DNA of 64,000 nt from Nitrobacter sp039808345 (GTDB lineage Bacteria; Pseudomonadota; Alphaproteobacteria; Rhizobiales; Xanthobacteraceae). Below, in pieces: positions 25,622 through 34,103 of the stretch. The stretch's first letter is position 1; every line of letters starts with the position of its first letter. The position numbers and the translations under genes are program-made. Location of the stretch: assembly GCF_047824785.1 (NCBI RefSeq), contig NZ_CP181167.1:2728001-2792000 (forward strand), given 5' to 3'. The notes below the pieces were generated by a model. That model did no database searches. It saw only the letters and a program-made list of their open reading frames with translations, and was not told where the DNA came from.

Positions 25622-26090
25622 TATTTCCACCCGAAATTCCAGCTAAAGCATTGAATAGAAAGGCAAATTCTGGAGTTCCATACATGCCATTTTGGTCGTA
25701 TCTGAGAGGCTTCAAGAAGGCCAATCTCAACACCGTCTGGCGTAAAATAAAGTCTCAATTTTTGTATATATTCCAATGGTTTGACAGGAATCGCAGGGCG
25801 AGTTCCATACATTCCTCCAGCCGTCCGCTTGGCGGCACCGTATTTTCAAGCCGCTCGGACAGCACGAGCTTTTCACGCTCCAGCTTGTCGATGCGCGCCT
25901 CATAAGCGCCGACCACAGTGGCGCTGGACGCATCGCCGGCTTCGGTCGCTGGGCCGCGCCGACAGCATCCGCCTCATCGATAATGGTCAATAACTGATCT
26001 TGAACCGGTTGCGGATTTCGAGGCTTTCCGAAATCGAGATCATTCGTAAGCGCTTTCTCAATATCCAATATCAGCTTGATATCCCAAAAT
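25622..26090 (-). pseudogene. Site-specific serine recombinase, C-terminal remnant
   Basis: Across three frames the strand carries LLTIIDEADAVGAAQRP, a coiled-coil part of the LEREKLVLSERLENT type, RFLSNHWNIYK, LRLAFLKPLRYDQNGMYGTP and EFAFLFNALAGISGG. These are the last 120 or so residues of the large serine recombinases common in alphaproteobacteria. The catalytic N-terminal domain is absent and several frameshifts are present. Confidence 0.55.
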
Positions 26091-26109
26091 TGCCTTCGCG
26101 AGCACGTCT

Positions 26110-26375
26110 GCATTGCTACAGGGCGGTTCCTTAACAGCAACCGGCTAACTAAAGACCCAGGCCGAGATTCGCCTATTTTAGCGGAGTTAGCTACGTCGCA
26201 AACGATGCGCTCGGCCTCGCGACGGCTTTCGCAGACCAAGAGGTCTTTTTTCGGCCCGCACGACATACTGCTCTCCGGTCTTGTGGATCGAGTATTGCTG
26301 CATCGTGATTGGAGCCGCAGATTCGTGACGAAGCTTGACCTGAGGTCGATCAAGCTCAAGCTTCCACCGTCTCAA
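26110..26375 (-). pseudogene. Small hypothetical protein, frameshifted
   Basis: From an ATG at 26375 the strand reads MRRWKLELDRPQVKLRHESA and MQQYSIHKTGEQYVVRAEK. A frameshift then leads into KKDLLVCESRREAERIVCDV and ANSAKIGESR. The joined product is a single small alpha/beta protein of about 85 residues. Its start overlaps the end of the 52-residue gene upstream. Family not recognised. Confidence 0.4.
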
Positions 26376-26514
26376 CTTCCGCCGAACCCTTTATGGCGAG
26401 CTTGCGCCTCATCTCCTGGATAGCAGCCATTTCAAGGGAGCGGTTGTACTGATCGGTAGCGAGTTGGACGAGTGAATGAGTGAGGAAAGCCATTCTGGCC
26501 TGATCGATCGACAT
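26356..26514 (-). CDS. Small helical hypothetical protein
   Basis: 52 residues from an ATG at 26514 with a ggag site six to seven bases upstream. The sequence is strongly helical (FLTHSLVQLATDQYNRSLEM, AAIQEMRRKLAIKG). No membrane segment. It overlaps the following small frameshifted gene by about 20 bases, suggesting a former two-gene operon. Function unknown. Confidence 0.45.
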   Translation of the reverse strand: MSIDQARMAFLTHSLVQLATDQYNRSLEMAAIQEMRRKLAIKGSAEVETVEA

Positions 26515-26609
26515 GAGGAGGCTCCAAAATATGACGCTGGTCACTCCATATGGTGTCAACGTATGTCTGCCAGTGGCCCGAAAGGTTCAATACGGCTTAA
26601 GCGAAACTT

Positions 26610-26910
26610 GCGAGGCGGGCTGGGCGATGAAGCCGCCGCCGGCGAGATCATTGACAAGTGTCTGGTTGATCGGCGTGCCATCGAACTGAAAGTCAGCGAT
26701 GTCCTTGGCGAGGGGAAGCTTGGCGATGGTGAGCTGGTACTTGATCGATCTCGCCTGCTTCTCGCTGATCTCGGCCGTGAGCAAGTCGCCGACGATGCGC
26801 TGAGGTTCATGCTGGCGCTTGATGGCGCTCACCATGATGTCGTCGAAGGCGGCCTTCATGCCGTAGAGCTTGAGCACACCCATGAGATCGAAGATTTGGG
26901 CTCGTTCCAT
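26610..26910 (-). pseudogene. istB: istB, N-terminal fragment of a second IS21 copy
   Basis: From ATG 26910 the strand reads MERAQIFDLMGVLKLYGMKA, AFDDIMVSAIKRQHEPQRIV and ends at DLAGGGFIAQ, just before the Walker A loop. It closely resembles the intact istB at 10014-10880 with scattered differences, so it is a diverged relative rather than a fresh duplicate. Confidence 0.8.
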
Positions 26911-27136
26911 CAGTTGGTCCTCCGGAGGTTGTCGTAGCGGGCACAATCAGCGATCGGCGCATGGCGCAGCGTCAGTGCAGCCGGCGTCATGATGTTGGCT
27001 GGTGGCGCCGGCTCACGTTGCCGAGCCAGGATGTTGAGCACGACATCAGCGGAATGGACGCCGTGAGCAACCGCTTCGGCGCAGGCGGCCTCAACTGCCG
27101 GCAGACCGTCTGTCAGCACGGCGTTGAGGATGTTAA
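26910..27136 (-). pseudogene. istA: istA, C-terminal fragment of the same IS21 copy
   Basis: Last 75 or so codons of IstA (ILNAVLTDGLPAVEAACAEA, VAHGVHSADVVLNILARQRE, ending DNLRRTN) overlapping the istB start as in the complete element. At 27137 an inverted IS630 fragment replaces the rest. Confidence 0.8.
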
Positions 27137-27325
27137 GGGCGGCGAACAGCGTGGTGGTACCGTGACGTGTAGTCGTGGGTCATCGTGCCGGCACGGCCCG
27201 GCTTCATCGGCAACCCTGGCTGGGTGCGGTCGAGCGCCTGAATCTGGCTCTTTTCGTCGACCGAGAGGACGACCGCATGGGCGGGAGGATCGACGTAGAG
27301 ACCGACGACGTCTTTGAGTTTCGCC
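27137..27325 (-). pseudogene. IS630-family transposase, internal fragment
   Basis: This stretch is the inverted near-copy of part of the IS630 transposase at 28173-28910, covering the first catalytic Asp region (VVLSVDEKSQIQALDRTQPG) through HDYKRHGTTTLFAAL. Only about 63 codons remain. Confidence 0.75.
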
Positions 27326-27362
27326 TAGTGGTCCTTTTACGAGATGCGCCTATGCTTCCGCC

Positions 27363-27467
27363 ATGACACGACGACGCTGGATCATTACCATCGCTGCGAT
27401 CATTTTCGTGATCGCAGCCGTGCCGACTATTCTGCATTTCGCTCTGCATTCTTGGCGTATGCGGTAG
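27363..27467 (+). CDS. Possible 34-residue membrane peptide
   Basis: A short frame reads MTRRRWIITIAAIIFVIAAV followed by PTILHFALHSWRMR and a stop: a basic N-terminus and a single hydrophobic helix. No clear ribosome-binding site. It could be a small membrane peptide or the start of a truncated gene. Confidence 0.25.
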   Translation: MTRRRWIITIAAIIFVIAAVPTILHFALHSWRMR

Positions 27468-27479
27468 ATCGCCAATCTC

Positions 27480-27700
27480 ATGAACGGACCTCCACCCAAC
27501 TATGAGGGTCTTCCATCCAACGGTCCGTTGATGGTCCTTCGCAAGCAAGCCAGTCAAGCGGAGCGCGCCCGCAATTATCAGCGCGCCGTTGATCTCTATA
27601 CCCAAGGGCTAGAGAGCGGTTCATATGACGTCAAGGTTTATCGCGACTTGTTGCGCCAACGCGCCTTTGCGTACGAGGACCTATCATCGTGCGGCATCCC
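27480..27700 (+). pseudogene. TPR-type protein fragment
   Basis: The frame from ATG 27480 contains ARNYQRAVDLYTQGLESGSY and DVKVYRDLLRQRAFAYEDL, one and a half tetratricopeptide-like repeats. After YEDL the frame loses the pattern, and the IS630 left end follows at 27771. Probably the remainder of a longer TPR protein. Confidence 0.35.
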
Positions 27701-27770
27701 GCAAGCTGGAAGGATCATCTTACCGCGCACATCTTGCGGATCGCGCGCAGCGCTCCCTTTTGCTTTTCAG

Positions 27771-28909
27771 CTAGTGGTTTGATTCATTTGGACGATTCCC
27801 AAATCGACCGAAGCAGTTCAAGCTTTCGGCATGAGAGCAGGCATTGTTATAAAAGTCACCCGGGCGGACCGTCATCGGCTTGAAGCGATCGTCTCGGATC
27901 GCAGCGCGCCTCAGAAACATGTGTGGCGGGCCAACATTATTCTTGCCACCGCTGACGGCTGTGGCACCGCCGAGATCATGCGCCGCTCGGGCAAATCGAA
28001 GCCGGTGGTGTGGCGATGGCAGGCGCGGTTCATGGCGGATGGCGTCGTAGGGCTGACGCGCGACAAGACGCGCAAGCCCGGGAAACCACCGCTGCCGACC
28101 GGCACCGTGCAGAGAGTGGTAGACTAGGCGCTCGGGCCTGCGCCGGGAGAAACAACCCACTGGACCGGCCGAATGCTGGCGAAGGCCGCAGGGGTGAGCC
28201 TGCGCTCGGTGCAGCGTATTCTTGAAGCCCACCAACTCGCGCCGCATCGTATCCGCACGTTCAAGCTGTCGAACGATCCGAAGTTCGCCGAGAAACCAAA
28301 AGACGTCGTTGGCCTCTATGTCGATCCTCCCGCCCATGCGGTCGTCCTCTCGGTCGACGAAAAGAGCCAGATTCAGGCGCTCGACCGCACCCAGCCAGGG
28401 TTGCCGATGAAGCCGGGCCGGGCCGGTACGATGACCCACGACTACAAACGTCACGGCACCACCACGCTGTTCGCCGCCCTCAACATTCTCGACGGCACCG
28501 TCATCGGCCGCAACATGCAGCGCCATCGTCACCAGGAGTTCATTCGCTTTCTCAATACGATCGAGGAGCAGGTCCCGGCAGGGAAAGTAATCCACGCCAT
28601 CATCGACAACTATGCAACCCACAAGCATCCGAAGGTGCGCCAATGGCTGGCACGCCATTCCCGCTGGACGTTCCACTTCACCCCGACCTCTGCATCCTGG
28701 CTCAATGCGGTCGAAGGCTTCTTCGCCAAGCTCACGCGCCGTCGCCTCAAGAGAGGCGTGTTCCGATCCGTCGTTGAACTGCAAGTCGCCATCAACCGCT
28801 TTGTCGCTGACACAAACGCCAATCCCAAACCCTTCGTCTGGACCGCCGACCCAAAGCGCGTCCTGGCCGCTGTCAAACGCGGGAAGCAAGCGTTAGAGTC
28901 GCTCCACTA
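27771..28909 (+). mobile_element. IS630-family insertion sequence
   Basis: The ends ctagtggtttgattc and, inverted, ctagtggagcgactc bound the transposase. The IS630 family targets TA, and both ends include CTAG. A fragment in the opposite orientation lies 450 bases to the left. Confidence 0.7.
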
Positions 28910-28910
28910 G
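27831..28910 (+). pseudogene. IS630-family transposase with one in-frame stop
   Basis: The N-terminal helix-turn-helix part (VWRANIILATADGCGTAEIM, SGKSKPVVWRWQARFMADGV) and the catalytic part (LSVDEKSQIQALDRTQPG, IDNYATHKHPKVRQWLARH, PTSASWLNAVEGFFAKLTRR) share one frame. A single TAG at 28125-28127, after QRVVD, interrupts them; both sides otherwise look intact, and translation could resume at ATG 28173. One point mutation would explain the loss. Confidence 0.8.
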
Positions 28911-28947
28911 CGGTCTTTCAAGGACTAAACTGGGAAGCAAACTGACT

Positions 28948-29934
28948 TCAACGCTGATTTTTGGAGATTGACGACGGATTGCGATGCGCTTCGGAATGGC
29001 CGGTTGGAATCCGCGGGATGCCCAAATCGCATTCGAGCGCATGCCGATCCCGCCCGGCAAGATCCGCCGCCGCTTCATACGTCGATTGCAGGAAACTGGT
29101 GAGATACTCCTGAGGATCGGCGCTGGTCCGCACCGCCTCATAAGGCAGCAGGAACTCTCCAAGCTTTTGGTCGAAGCGGGCCGCCGCCAGCTCGACGGAG
29201 CGGCCGGCGAAGCCGTCCGGCACCGGATAAGCGTAAGAGTAGAACATCGCGTCATCCACCCCGGCGCCACCGGGCCAGAACCCGGCCGAGGAGACTTCGT
29301 GGCTGTAGGCTTCCTGCGTAATGGAATCAGGAAGCGCGGGCACCCCGCCGGGATGGAGCGGCGCTTTGCGGCCTGAGAACCGCGTCACAGCCAGATCGAA
29401 CGAGCCCCAAAACAAGTGCACCGGCGAGACTTTGCCAAGATAGCCGGTGCGGAAGCGTGCAAACACGCGGTCGATCTGCACCAGCGCCTGATGGAACCGC
29501 TCGACCGCCTCACGCTCGTAGGGCCGCGACGCGGTATCCTGCGCGAACGGTGTTGCATCGGGGATTTCATTCGGAGCGCCATGAATATCCATCCGCCCGC
29601 CAAGCCGTTCGACCAGCGTGGTCGTCCGATTCAGGAAGTCGGCCACGCTCATCGCCTCCAGCGGAAAGCTCTCACGCATGTCGGCCGTTTCGCCGATCAG
29701 TGCATGGTCGTGGAAGTCAAAGGTCAGGGTGATGGCGGACTTGCCGTCGGGCACCACGCCCGTCGTTAGACCGCGCGGCGTCACATAGAGCGTGGCGTGC
29801 CAGGAGTGATTGACCCAAGGTGTGTGCGCGAGCCGGTACTTGCCGACAATCTGCGTCCACAAATGGAGCGCGGAGCACGTTTCGACCCCATCGCCATAAG
29901 GCAAGGCCGGCCAATCCCTATTTTCCTCGCTCAT
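28948..29934 (-). CDS. DUF5996 family protein
   Basis: 328 residues. The ATG at 29934 overlaps the stop of the glutathione S-transferase gene (ATGA), so the two are coupled. The sequence has the family features WPALPYGDGVETCSALHLWT near the start, HATLYVTPRGLTTGVVPDG, and a long middle with HLFWGSFDLAVTRFSGRKAP, ending with DQKLGEFLLPYEAVRTSADP. A longer upstream extension of the frame exists but lacks the family features. No catalytic role is established for the family. Its last residues extend toward the IS630 right end, so the C-terminus may have been altered. Confidence 0.82.
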   Translation of the reverse strand: MSEENRDWPALPYGDGVETCSALHLWTQIVGKYRLAHTPWVNHSWHATLYVTPRGLTTGVVPDGKSAITLTFDFHDHALIGETADMRESFPLEAMSVADFLNRTTTLVERLGGRMDIHGAPNEIPDATPFAQDTASRPYEREAVERFHQALVQIDRVFARFRTGYLGKVSPVHLFWGSFDLAVTRFSGRKAPLHPGGVPALPDSITQEAYSHEVSSAGFWPGGAGVDDAMFYSYAYPVPDGFAGRSVELAAARFDQKLGEFLLPYEAVRTSADPQEYLTSFLQSTYEAAADLAGRDRHALECDLGIPRIPTGHSEAHRNPSSISKNQR

Positions 29935-30557
29935 CCAATCGGCTCCATGGCCTGCCGCGCGAGGGCTTGTTTCACACCATCGTCCGCTTCCATACGCGCG
30001 CGGTACGCTTTCAGCGCCGGATAATCGCCGATCGACAGCGGCGTCTTCTCGATCCAGCGCGTCAGGACATAAAGAAAAGTGTCGGCGAAGGAACGCTGGC
30101 CGAGATACCACTCGCCGCCATTCTCGCTCAGCACGCTGTTCAAGCGCTTGTAGTGGTCGGCGAGTTTCTCATAGGTCTTGCGCTTGACCTCGTCCTGTGC
30201 CGCCGCGCTCTCGGCGAATTTCTGGGTGTTGAAGTGGCCGCCATACGTCGCGTGGACTTCCGAAGTCATATAAGCGAGCGCCTCGGCTTCCTTACGGCCG
30301 AGCCGGCTACTGGGAGCGTAGCTCTCTTTACTATAGGTCGCGCCGAGCCAGGCGAGGATCGCCGCCGCCTCGGTCAGCACGTCATTGTCTTCAAAGCGCA
30401 GCGCCGGAACCTGCCCGCGAGGATTGATGGCGAGATAGTAGTCCTTCTTCTGGTCGCCATAAGGGATATTATGGATTTCGACCGGAGCATTGAGCCACGC
30501 GACGGCGATGTTCGGCGAAAGCGAGCAAGTGCCGGGCATCGTGTAGAGAGTCGGCAT
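29931..30557 (-). CDS. gst: Glutathione S-transferase
   Basis: 208 residues, ATG 30557 with an aaggag site. The thioredoxin-like N-terminal domain has LYTMPGTCSLSPNIAVAWLN, with the Cys/Ser pair at the glutathione-binding position of beta-class enzymes, and cis-Pro in GQVPALRFEDNDVLTEAAAI. The helical C-terminal domain includes WYLGQRSFADTFLYVLTRWI. It probably conjugates glutathione to electrophiles or reduces peroxides in the cytoplasm. It is coupled by ATGA to the DUF5996 gene, which suggests a joint task. Confidence 0.9.
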   Translation of the reverse strand: MPTLYTMPGTCSLSPNIAVAWLNAPVEIHNIPYGDQKKDYYLAINPRGQVPALRFEDNDVLTEAAAILAWLGATYSKESYAPSSRLGRKEAEALAYMTSEVHATYGGHFNTQKFAESAAAQDEVKRKTYEKLADHYKRLNSVLSENGGEWYLGQRSFADTFLYVLTRWIEKTPLSIGDYPALKAYRARMEADDGVKQALARQAMEPIG

Positions 30558-30906
30558 CTGGTATTCTCCTTCGGTGCTTGTGTTCTGGATGCGCGGGCTA
30601 TGCCGTATGCCAGAGTCCAAAAAACAGACGAGGCATGACTGCGCGGTTACGCTAACGCCGTCAGAAATTCAGCGATCTCTTAAGTTAAGCACCGTATCCA
30701 TGTGAAAGAAAGGCGATCACAGGCCTGCTCCCACCGGATGTTCGACATTGGTATCGTTGAGATCCTTGCAGAAAGAACTGGCATTCTCGGGCGAAACGAG
30801 CATTGCTGTGGCGTGAGATGACCCTTGGATCGGCCCCGCAGCGCAACATCGCTGACGGGGCCTCGGGTGGTGCGACGCTGACGTCGCATCATTTTTGGAG
30901 GGTCCC
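30558..30906. other. Intergenic with a hairpin upstream of the DUF3489 gene
   Basis: This gap separates divergent genes. A 7-bp GC stem, ggccccg (30832-30838) with cggggcc (30856-30862), has a 17-base loop and lies 45 bases before the DUF3489 ATG; it may be a regulatory structure or the end of a former element. Nothing else recognised. Confidence 0.4.
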
Positions 30907-31305
30907 ATGCAGAAGTTATCCCGCAATCGGAAGCCACCATCGACCCGCCGCGGACGCGGTGAAGCCCTCACCACGACGAAGACAGCAGGGACAGCACCTC
31001 GTCCTGTGAGAGTGTCGACGAAACGACGTCCAACGCATCCTTCAAACCCGGCTCTAGCGGGCAGCGTGGTCAGCGCAGCTTCTGAAGCCAACAAACCGGC
31101 GAACAAGCAAACAAAACTACTCGATCTTCTGAGGTGCCCGGCTGGTGCGACCATTGCCGCGCACTCAAACGCCTCCGGTTGGCAGCAGCATTCCGTGCGT
31201 GGATTCTTGGCCGGCGTGGTCCGCAAGAAGCTCAGGCTCGAGGTGGTTTCAGCCGTTGAAACAGATCAGCGCATTTACCGCGTCATTGCAGCGAAGCAGG
31301 CCTGA
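30907..31305 (+). CDS. DUF3489 protein
   Basis: 132 residues. The ATG at 30907 follows ggagggtccc. The first 80 residues are basic and disordered (NRKPPSTRRGRGEALTTTKT). Residues 82-130 form the DUF3489 winged-helix-like domain: KQTKLLDLLRCPAGATIAAH, SGWQQHSVRGFLAGVVRKKL and YRVIAAK. This fold suggests DNA binding. It is the first gene of a tight set with DUF2924 and a serine recombinase on the same strand, two bases ahead of the next gene. Its job may be to control or assist the recombinase. Confidence 0.85.
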   Translation: MQKLSRNRKPPSTRRGRGEALTTTKTAGTAPRPVRVSTKRRPTHPSNPALAGSVVSAASEANKPANKQTKLLDLLRCPAGATIAAHSNASGWQQHSVRGFLAGVVRKKLRLEVVSAVETDQRIYRVIAAKQA

Positions 31306-31307
31306 CG

Positions 31308-31775
31308 ATGGGCCGAGCGTCGAAGAACAGATTCGCCCGCGCGGGTGATCTCCAGAGCCAACAGCATCGAACTCGTGGTCGTCGCTCAAGCTGGTCCGCG
31401 CTGGCGCATCTTCCGAAGCATCTCCAGACAGCCATCGTAAGCTATCGGCGGCAGGCGGATCAGTCGGGCGACCTCGATCCGGCGATACGCCAGTTCCTTG
31501 ATCGGATCGGCGAGAAGGAGACGCTGGAATCCATCATGGCCAAGTTGGTAGCCTTAGACCGCGGACAGGTCGAGCTGAAGGCCGGCACTATCCTGTCCCG
31601 TGAATGGAACGGCATCACCCAGCGGGCGATCGTGGTTGACGATGGCTTCCTGTGGGAGGGGACACGGTACGACAGCCTTTCGGCAATCGCCTTCGCCATC
31701 ACCGGTACCCGCTGGAGCGGCCCCCGCTTCTTTGGGCTGCGGGATAACACGGCCGGTGGGGAGGACGGGCCGTGA
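31308..31775 (+). CDS. DUF2924 protein
   Basis: 155 residues. The last two thirds match DUF2924: AIVSYRRQADQSGDLDPAIR, LKAGTILSREWNGITQRAIV and the closing SLSAIAFAITGTRWSGPRFF. The first 35 residues do not look like the family (RGRRSSWSALAHLPKHL) and may reflect a small frameshift or a divergent start. The stop overlaps the recombinase start (GTGA). In many alphaproteobacteria this domain sits directly before such a recombinase; its biochemical function has not been established. Confidence 0.8.
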   Translation: MGRASKNRFARAGDLQSQQHRTRGRRSSWSALAHLPKHLQTAIVSYRRQADQSGDLDPAIRQFLDRIGEKETLESIMAKLVALDRGQVELKAGTILSREWNGITQRAIVVDDGFLWEGTRYDSLSAIAFAITGTRWSGPRFFGLRDNTAGGEDGP

Positions 31776-33376
31776 GGGCGGGAAAAGCGTTGGCCCGAGA
31801 GATCGTCCGGTGCGCGATCTATACCAGGGTTTCGACCGACAACGGCCTCGACCAGGAGTTCAACTCGCTCGATGCCCAATATGAGGCTTCCAGCGCCTAT
31901 ATCAAAAGCCAAGCCCATGCCGGTTGGATGCAGGCCAAGACCCGTTATGACGATGGCGGCTTCTCCGGAGGATCAACCGACCGACCGGCACTGCAGAGCC
32001 TGCTGGAGGATATCCGGGCCCGCAAGATCGACGTCATTGTGGTCTACAAGGTCGATCGTCTGACCCGCTCGCTCGCCGACTTCGCCAAACTGGTCGAGCT
32101 GTTCGATGCCCATCGGGTGTCGTTTGTCTCGGTGACCCAGCAGTTCAATACCACAACGTCCATGGGACGCCTGACCCTCAACGTTCTCTTGTCCTTTGCC
32201 CAGTTCGAGCGGGAGGTCACCTCGGAGCGCATCCGGGACAAGGTTGCGGCCTCCAAGAAGAAGGGCATCTGGGTCGGTGGTCCCCTCCCCCTCGGCTACG
32301 TCATGGAGAACGGCAAGGTGGCCGTCGTCGAAGAAGAAGCCGCGCGGGTTCGTCACATCTTTGGCCGCTACCTTGAACTTAGCAGTGTCCGTGCCCTGAT
32401 GCGAGATCTTAAGGACCGCAACATCGTCAGCAGGCGGCGCCAACTCAAGACCGGAGCAATTCGAGGCGGAGTTGCGTTCGGCTGCGGCGCCTTATTCCAT
32501 CTGCTGCGCAATCGCTTCTACATTGGCGAGGTCAACTACAAGGGCCAGATCTACCCCGGCGAACAACAACCTATCCTTGATCGCAACCTGTTCGATCGTG
32601 TCCAGACGATGCTCACGGATCAGCGCAGTCATCAGACCAGAACCCGGACCTCCTTCAGCCATCTCCTAACCGGCCTGATGTTTGACGGCGCCGGCCATCG
32701 TATGGCGCCGACCCAGGCCCAGAAGAAGGGCCGGCACTACAGCTACTATGTCTCGCGGCCTCTTCTGTTTGGAAATGCAGCTACAGCCGCAGTTGGTTCG
32801 GTGTCTCGAGTGCCCGCCCCTGACATTGACGATCAGGTTCGCAAGGTTGTCCTGGAGTCGAGGCACCGGAAGCTCAAAGTGAACGGTCCCATTGACAACG
32901 CATTCGCACGCTCGCTGATCGAACGGATCGAGGTTCAGCAAAACCGCCTCGTCGTGCAGCTGAAGCAGGATCCGGACAATCCCGCCGAAGAAGACCGCTC
33001 CACCATCGTCATCCCCTGGACCAAGCCACCCTCCAAACGAGCGCGGTCCATCCTGCGCCCGACCTCCGCAAAAGTTCCGCTCCGCCCGATCAAGCTGGAG
33101 CGACGCACCACGCTGGTCGCAGCGATCGCCCGCGGCCGGCGCTGGCTCGACGAACTCATCACCGATTCAGCGACAGATGCCCAAGCCATCGCGACGCGCG
33201 AACGCTGCAGCCTGCGACACGTCAATATGACACTGTCGTTGGCCTTCCTCTCTCCCGCCCTCACCAAGGCCGCCGTTGAAGGCCGGTTGCCACGCGGCGT
33301 CGGTCTCGAACAATTGCGCGAGCTCCCGCTTGAATGGGATCGTCAGTTCGAAACGCTCCGTCTCAATCCGATCTGA
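31772..33376 (+). CDS. Large serine recombinase
   Basis: 534 residues, starting at a GTG that overlaps the DUF2924 stop. The catalytic resolvase domain (12-160) has AIYTRVSTD with the nucleophile Ser21, and VYKVDRLTRSLADFAKLVEL with the conserved arginines. The Recombinase domain follows (GGPLPLGYVMENGKVAVVEE, LLRNRFYIGEVNYKGQIYPG) and then a region where a zinc ribbon is usual (LTGLMFDGAGHRMAPTQAQK); only few Cys remain there. Such enzymes integrate and excise phages or islands. With DUF3489 and DUF2924 it forms one operon. The att sites were not found. Confidence 0.9.
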   Translation: MRAGKALAREIVRCAIYTRVSTDNGLDQEFNSLDAQYEASSAYIKSQAHAGWMQAKTRYDDGGFSGGSTDRPALQSLLEDIRARKIDVIVVYKVDRLTRSLADFAKLVELFDAHRVSFVSVTQQFNTTTSMGRLTLNVLLSFAQFEREVTSERIRDKVAASKKKGIWVGGPLPLGYVMENGKVAVVEEEAARVRHIFGRYLELSSVRALMRDLKDRNIVSRRRQLKTGAIRGGVAFGCGALFHLLRNRFYIGEVNYKGQIYPGEQQPILDRNLFDRVQTMLTDQRSHQTRTRTSFSHLLTGLMFDGAGHRMAPTQAQKKGRHYSYYVSRPLLFGNAATAAVGSVSRVPAPDIDDQVRKVVLESRHRKLKVNGPIDNAFARSLIERIEVQQNRLVVQLKQDPDNPAEEDRSTIVIPWTKPPSKRARSILRPTSAKVPLRPIKLERRTTLVAAIARGRRWLDELITDSATDAQAIATRERCSLRHVNMTLSLAFLSPALTKAAVEGRLPRGVGLEQLRELPLEWDRQFETLRLNPI

Positions 33377-34103
33377 CCAGCGACACCGTCCTTTTGGTCT
33401 TGCCTTTCCAAGTCGCGGCGGAAGCATTTTTGGCATTTCTCCCAAGGCACGTTTCAAGAAGAGGGCAGACCACCGCCGTGCAAACCGTTCAGAAAGTAGC
33501 ATGACGCCGGTTATGTCCCGCTGAACCCATTGGTTGCAGCGGCCGGACTGGCTGCCACCCAGTCAGCGAACCGGTCTCTGCCGCTCGGCCAGGAACGGGA
33601 ATTTTCGATGCAGAGACGGAGCGCCCTTTGGCGATATTTCTGGGACCAGAGACGCGCGCAGAGACTCAACGGATCACCAAAACCCCGCAATTTGCGCGAC
33701 AAATTGACGGATACGCTACCGAGTCCGATCCCTACGAACTGGGTGGTGGCGGACGCAGTCAGATGCGAACGAGTCTCCAAGGGCCATAACAGGGAATTTC
33801 TTGCAAATTGCAGGTCAAAACAGGCTTATGATCGGCTTACAGTCACGACCCGATTGGAATTCTCCTGTGAATTCCGTTTGATGCGCTGTAGTCTAAGCAC
33901 TTTCCTGTTATTCTGCATAACAGGCGTTAATTACGGGCAAACAGGCAATTTGAAAGCAGCATCAGGCATTTGAAAGCTCCGAACAGGCAGCGGTCCGGAG
34001 CGGAATCGCGCATAGCTTGAGCAGCGACACGCCTGTTGCGGTCAAACCTTGGAAAACCGAGCATGCTCCCATTGGTCACGTCCAGTGCTGGGTCCTCCTC
34101 GCC
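33377..34103. other. Long non-coding stretch ahead of the methyltransferase
   Basis: No convincing gene. From about 33785 to 33990 the motif aacagg recurs every 25 to 60 bases (aacagggaatttcttgc, aacaggcttatg, aacaggcgttaat, aacaggcaatttg, then tcaggcatttg and gaacaggcag). This loose array is reminiscent of similar arrays near integrated elements in rhizobial genomes. Possible attachment or regulatory region. Confidence 0.35.

Noticed and set aside
27771..28889. 372-codon minus-strand frame opposite the IS630 transposase
   Set aside because: Antisense shadow of the transposase; its pieces do not resemble any protein family.
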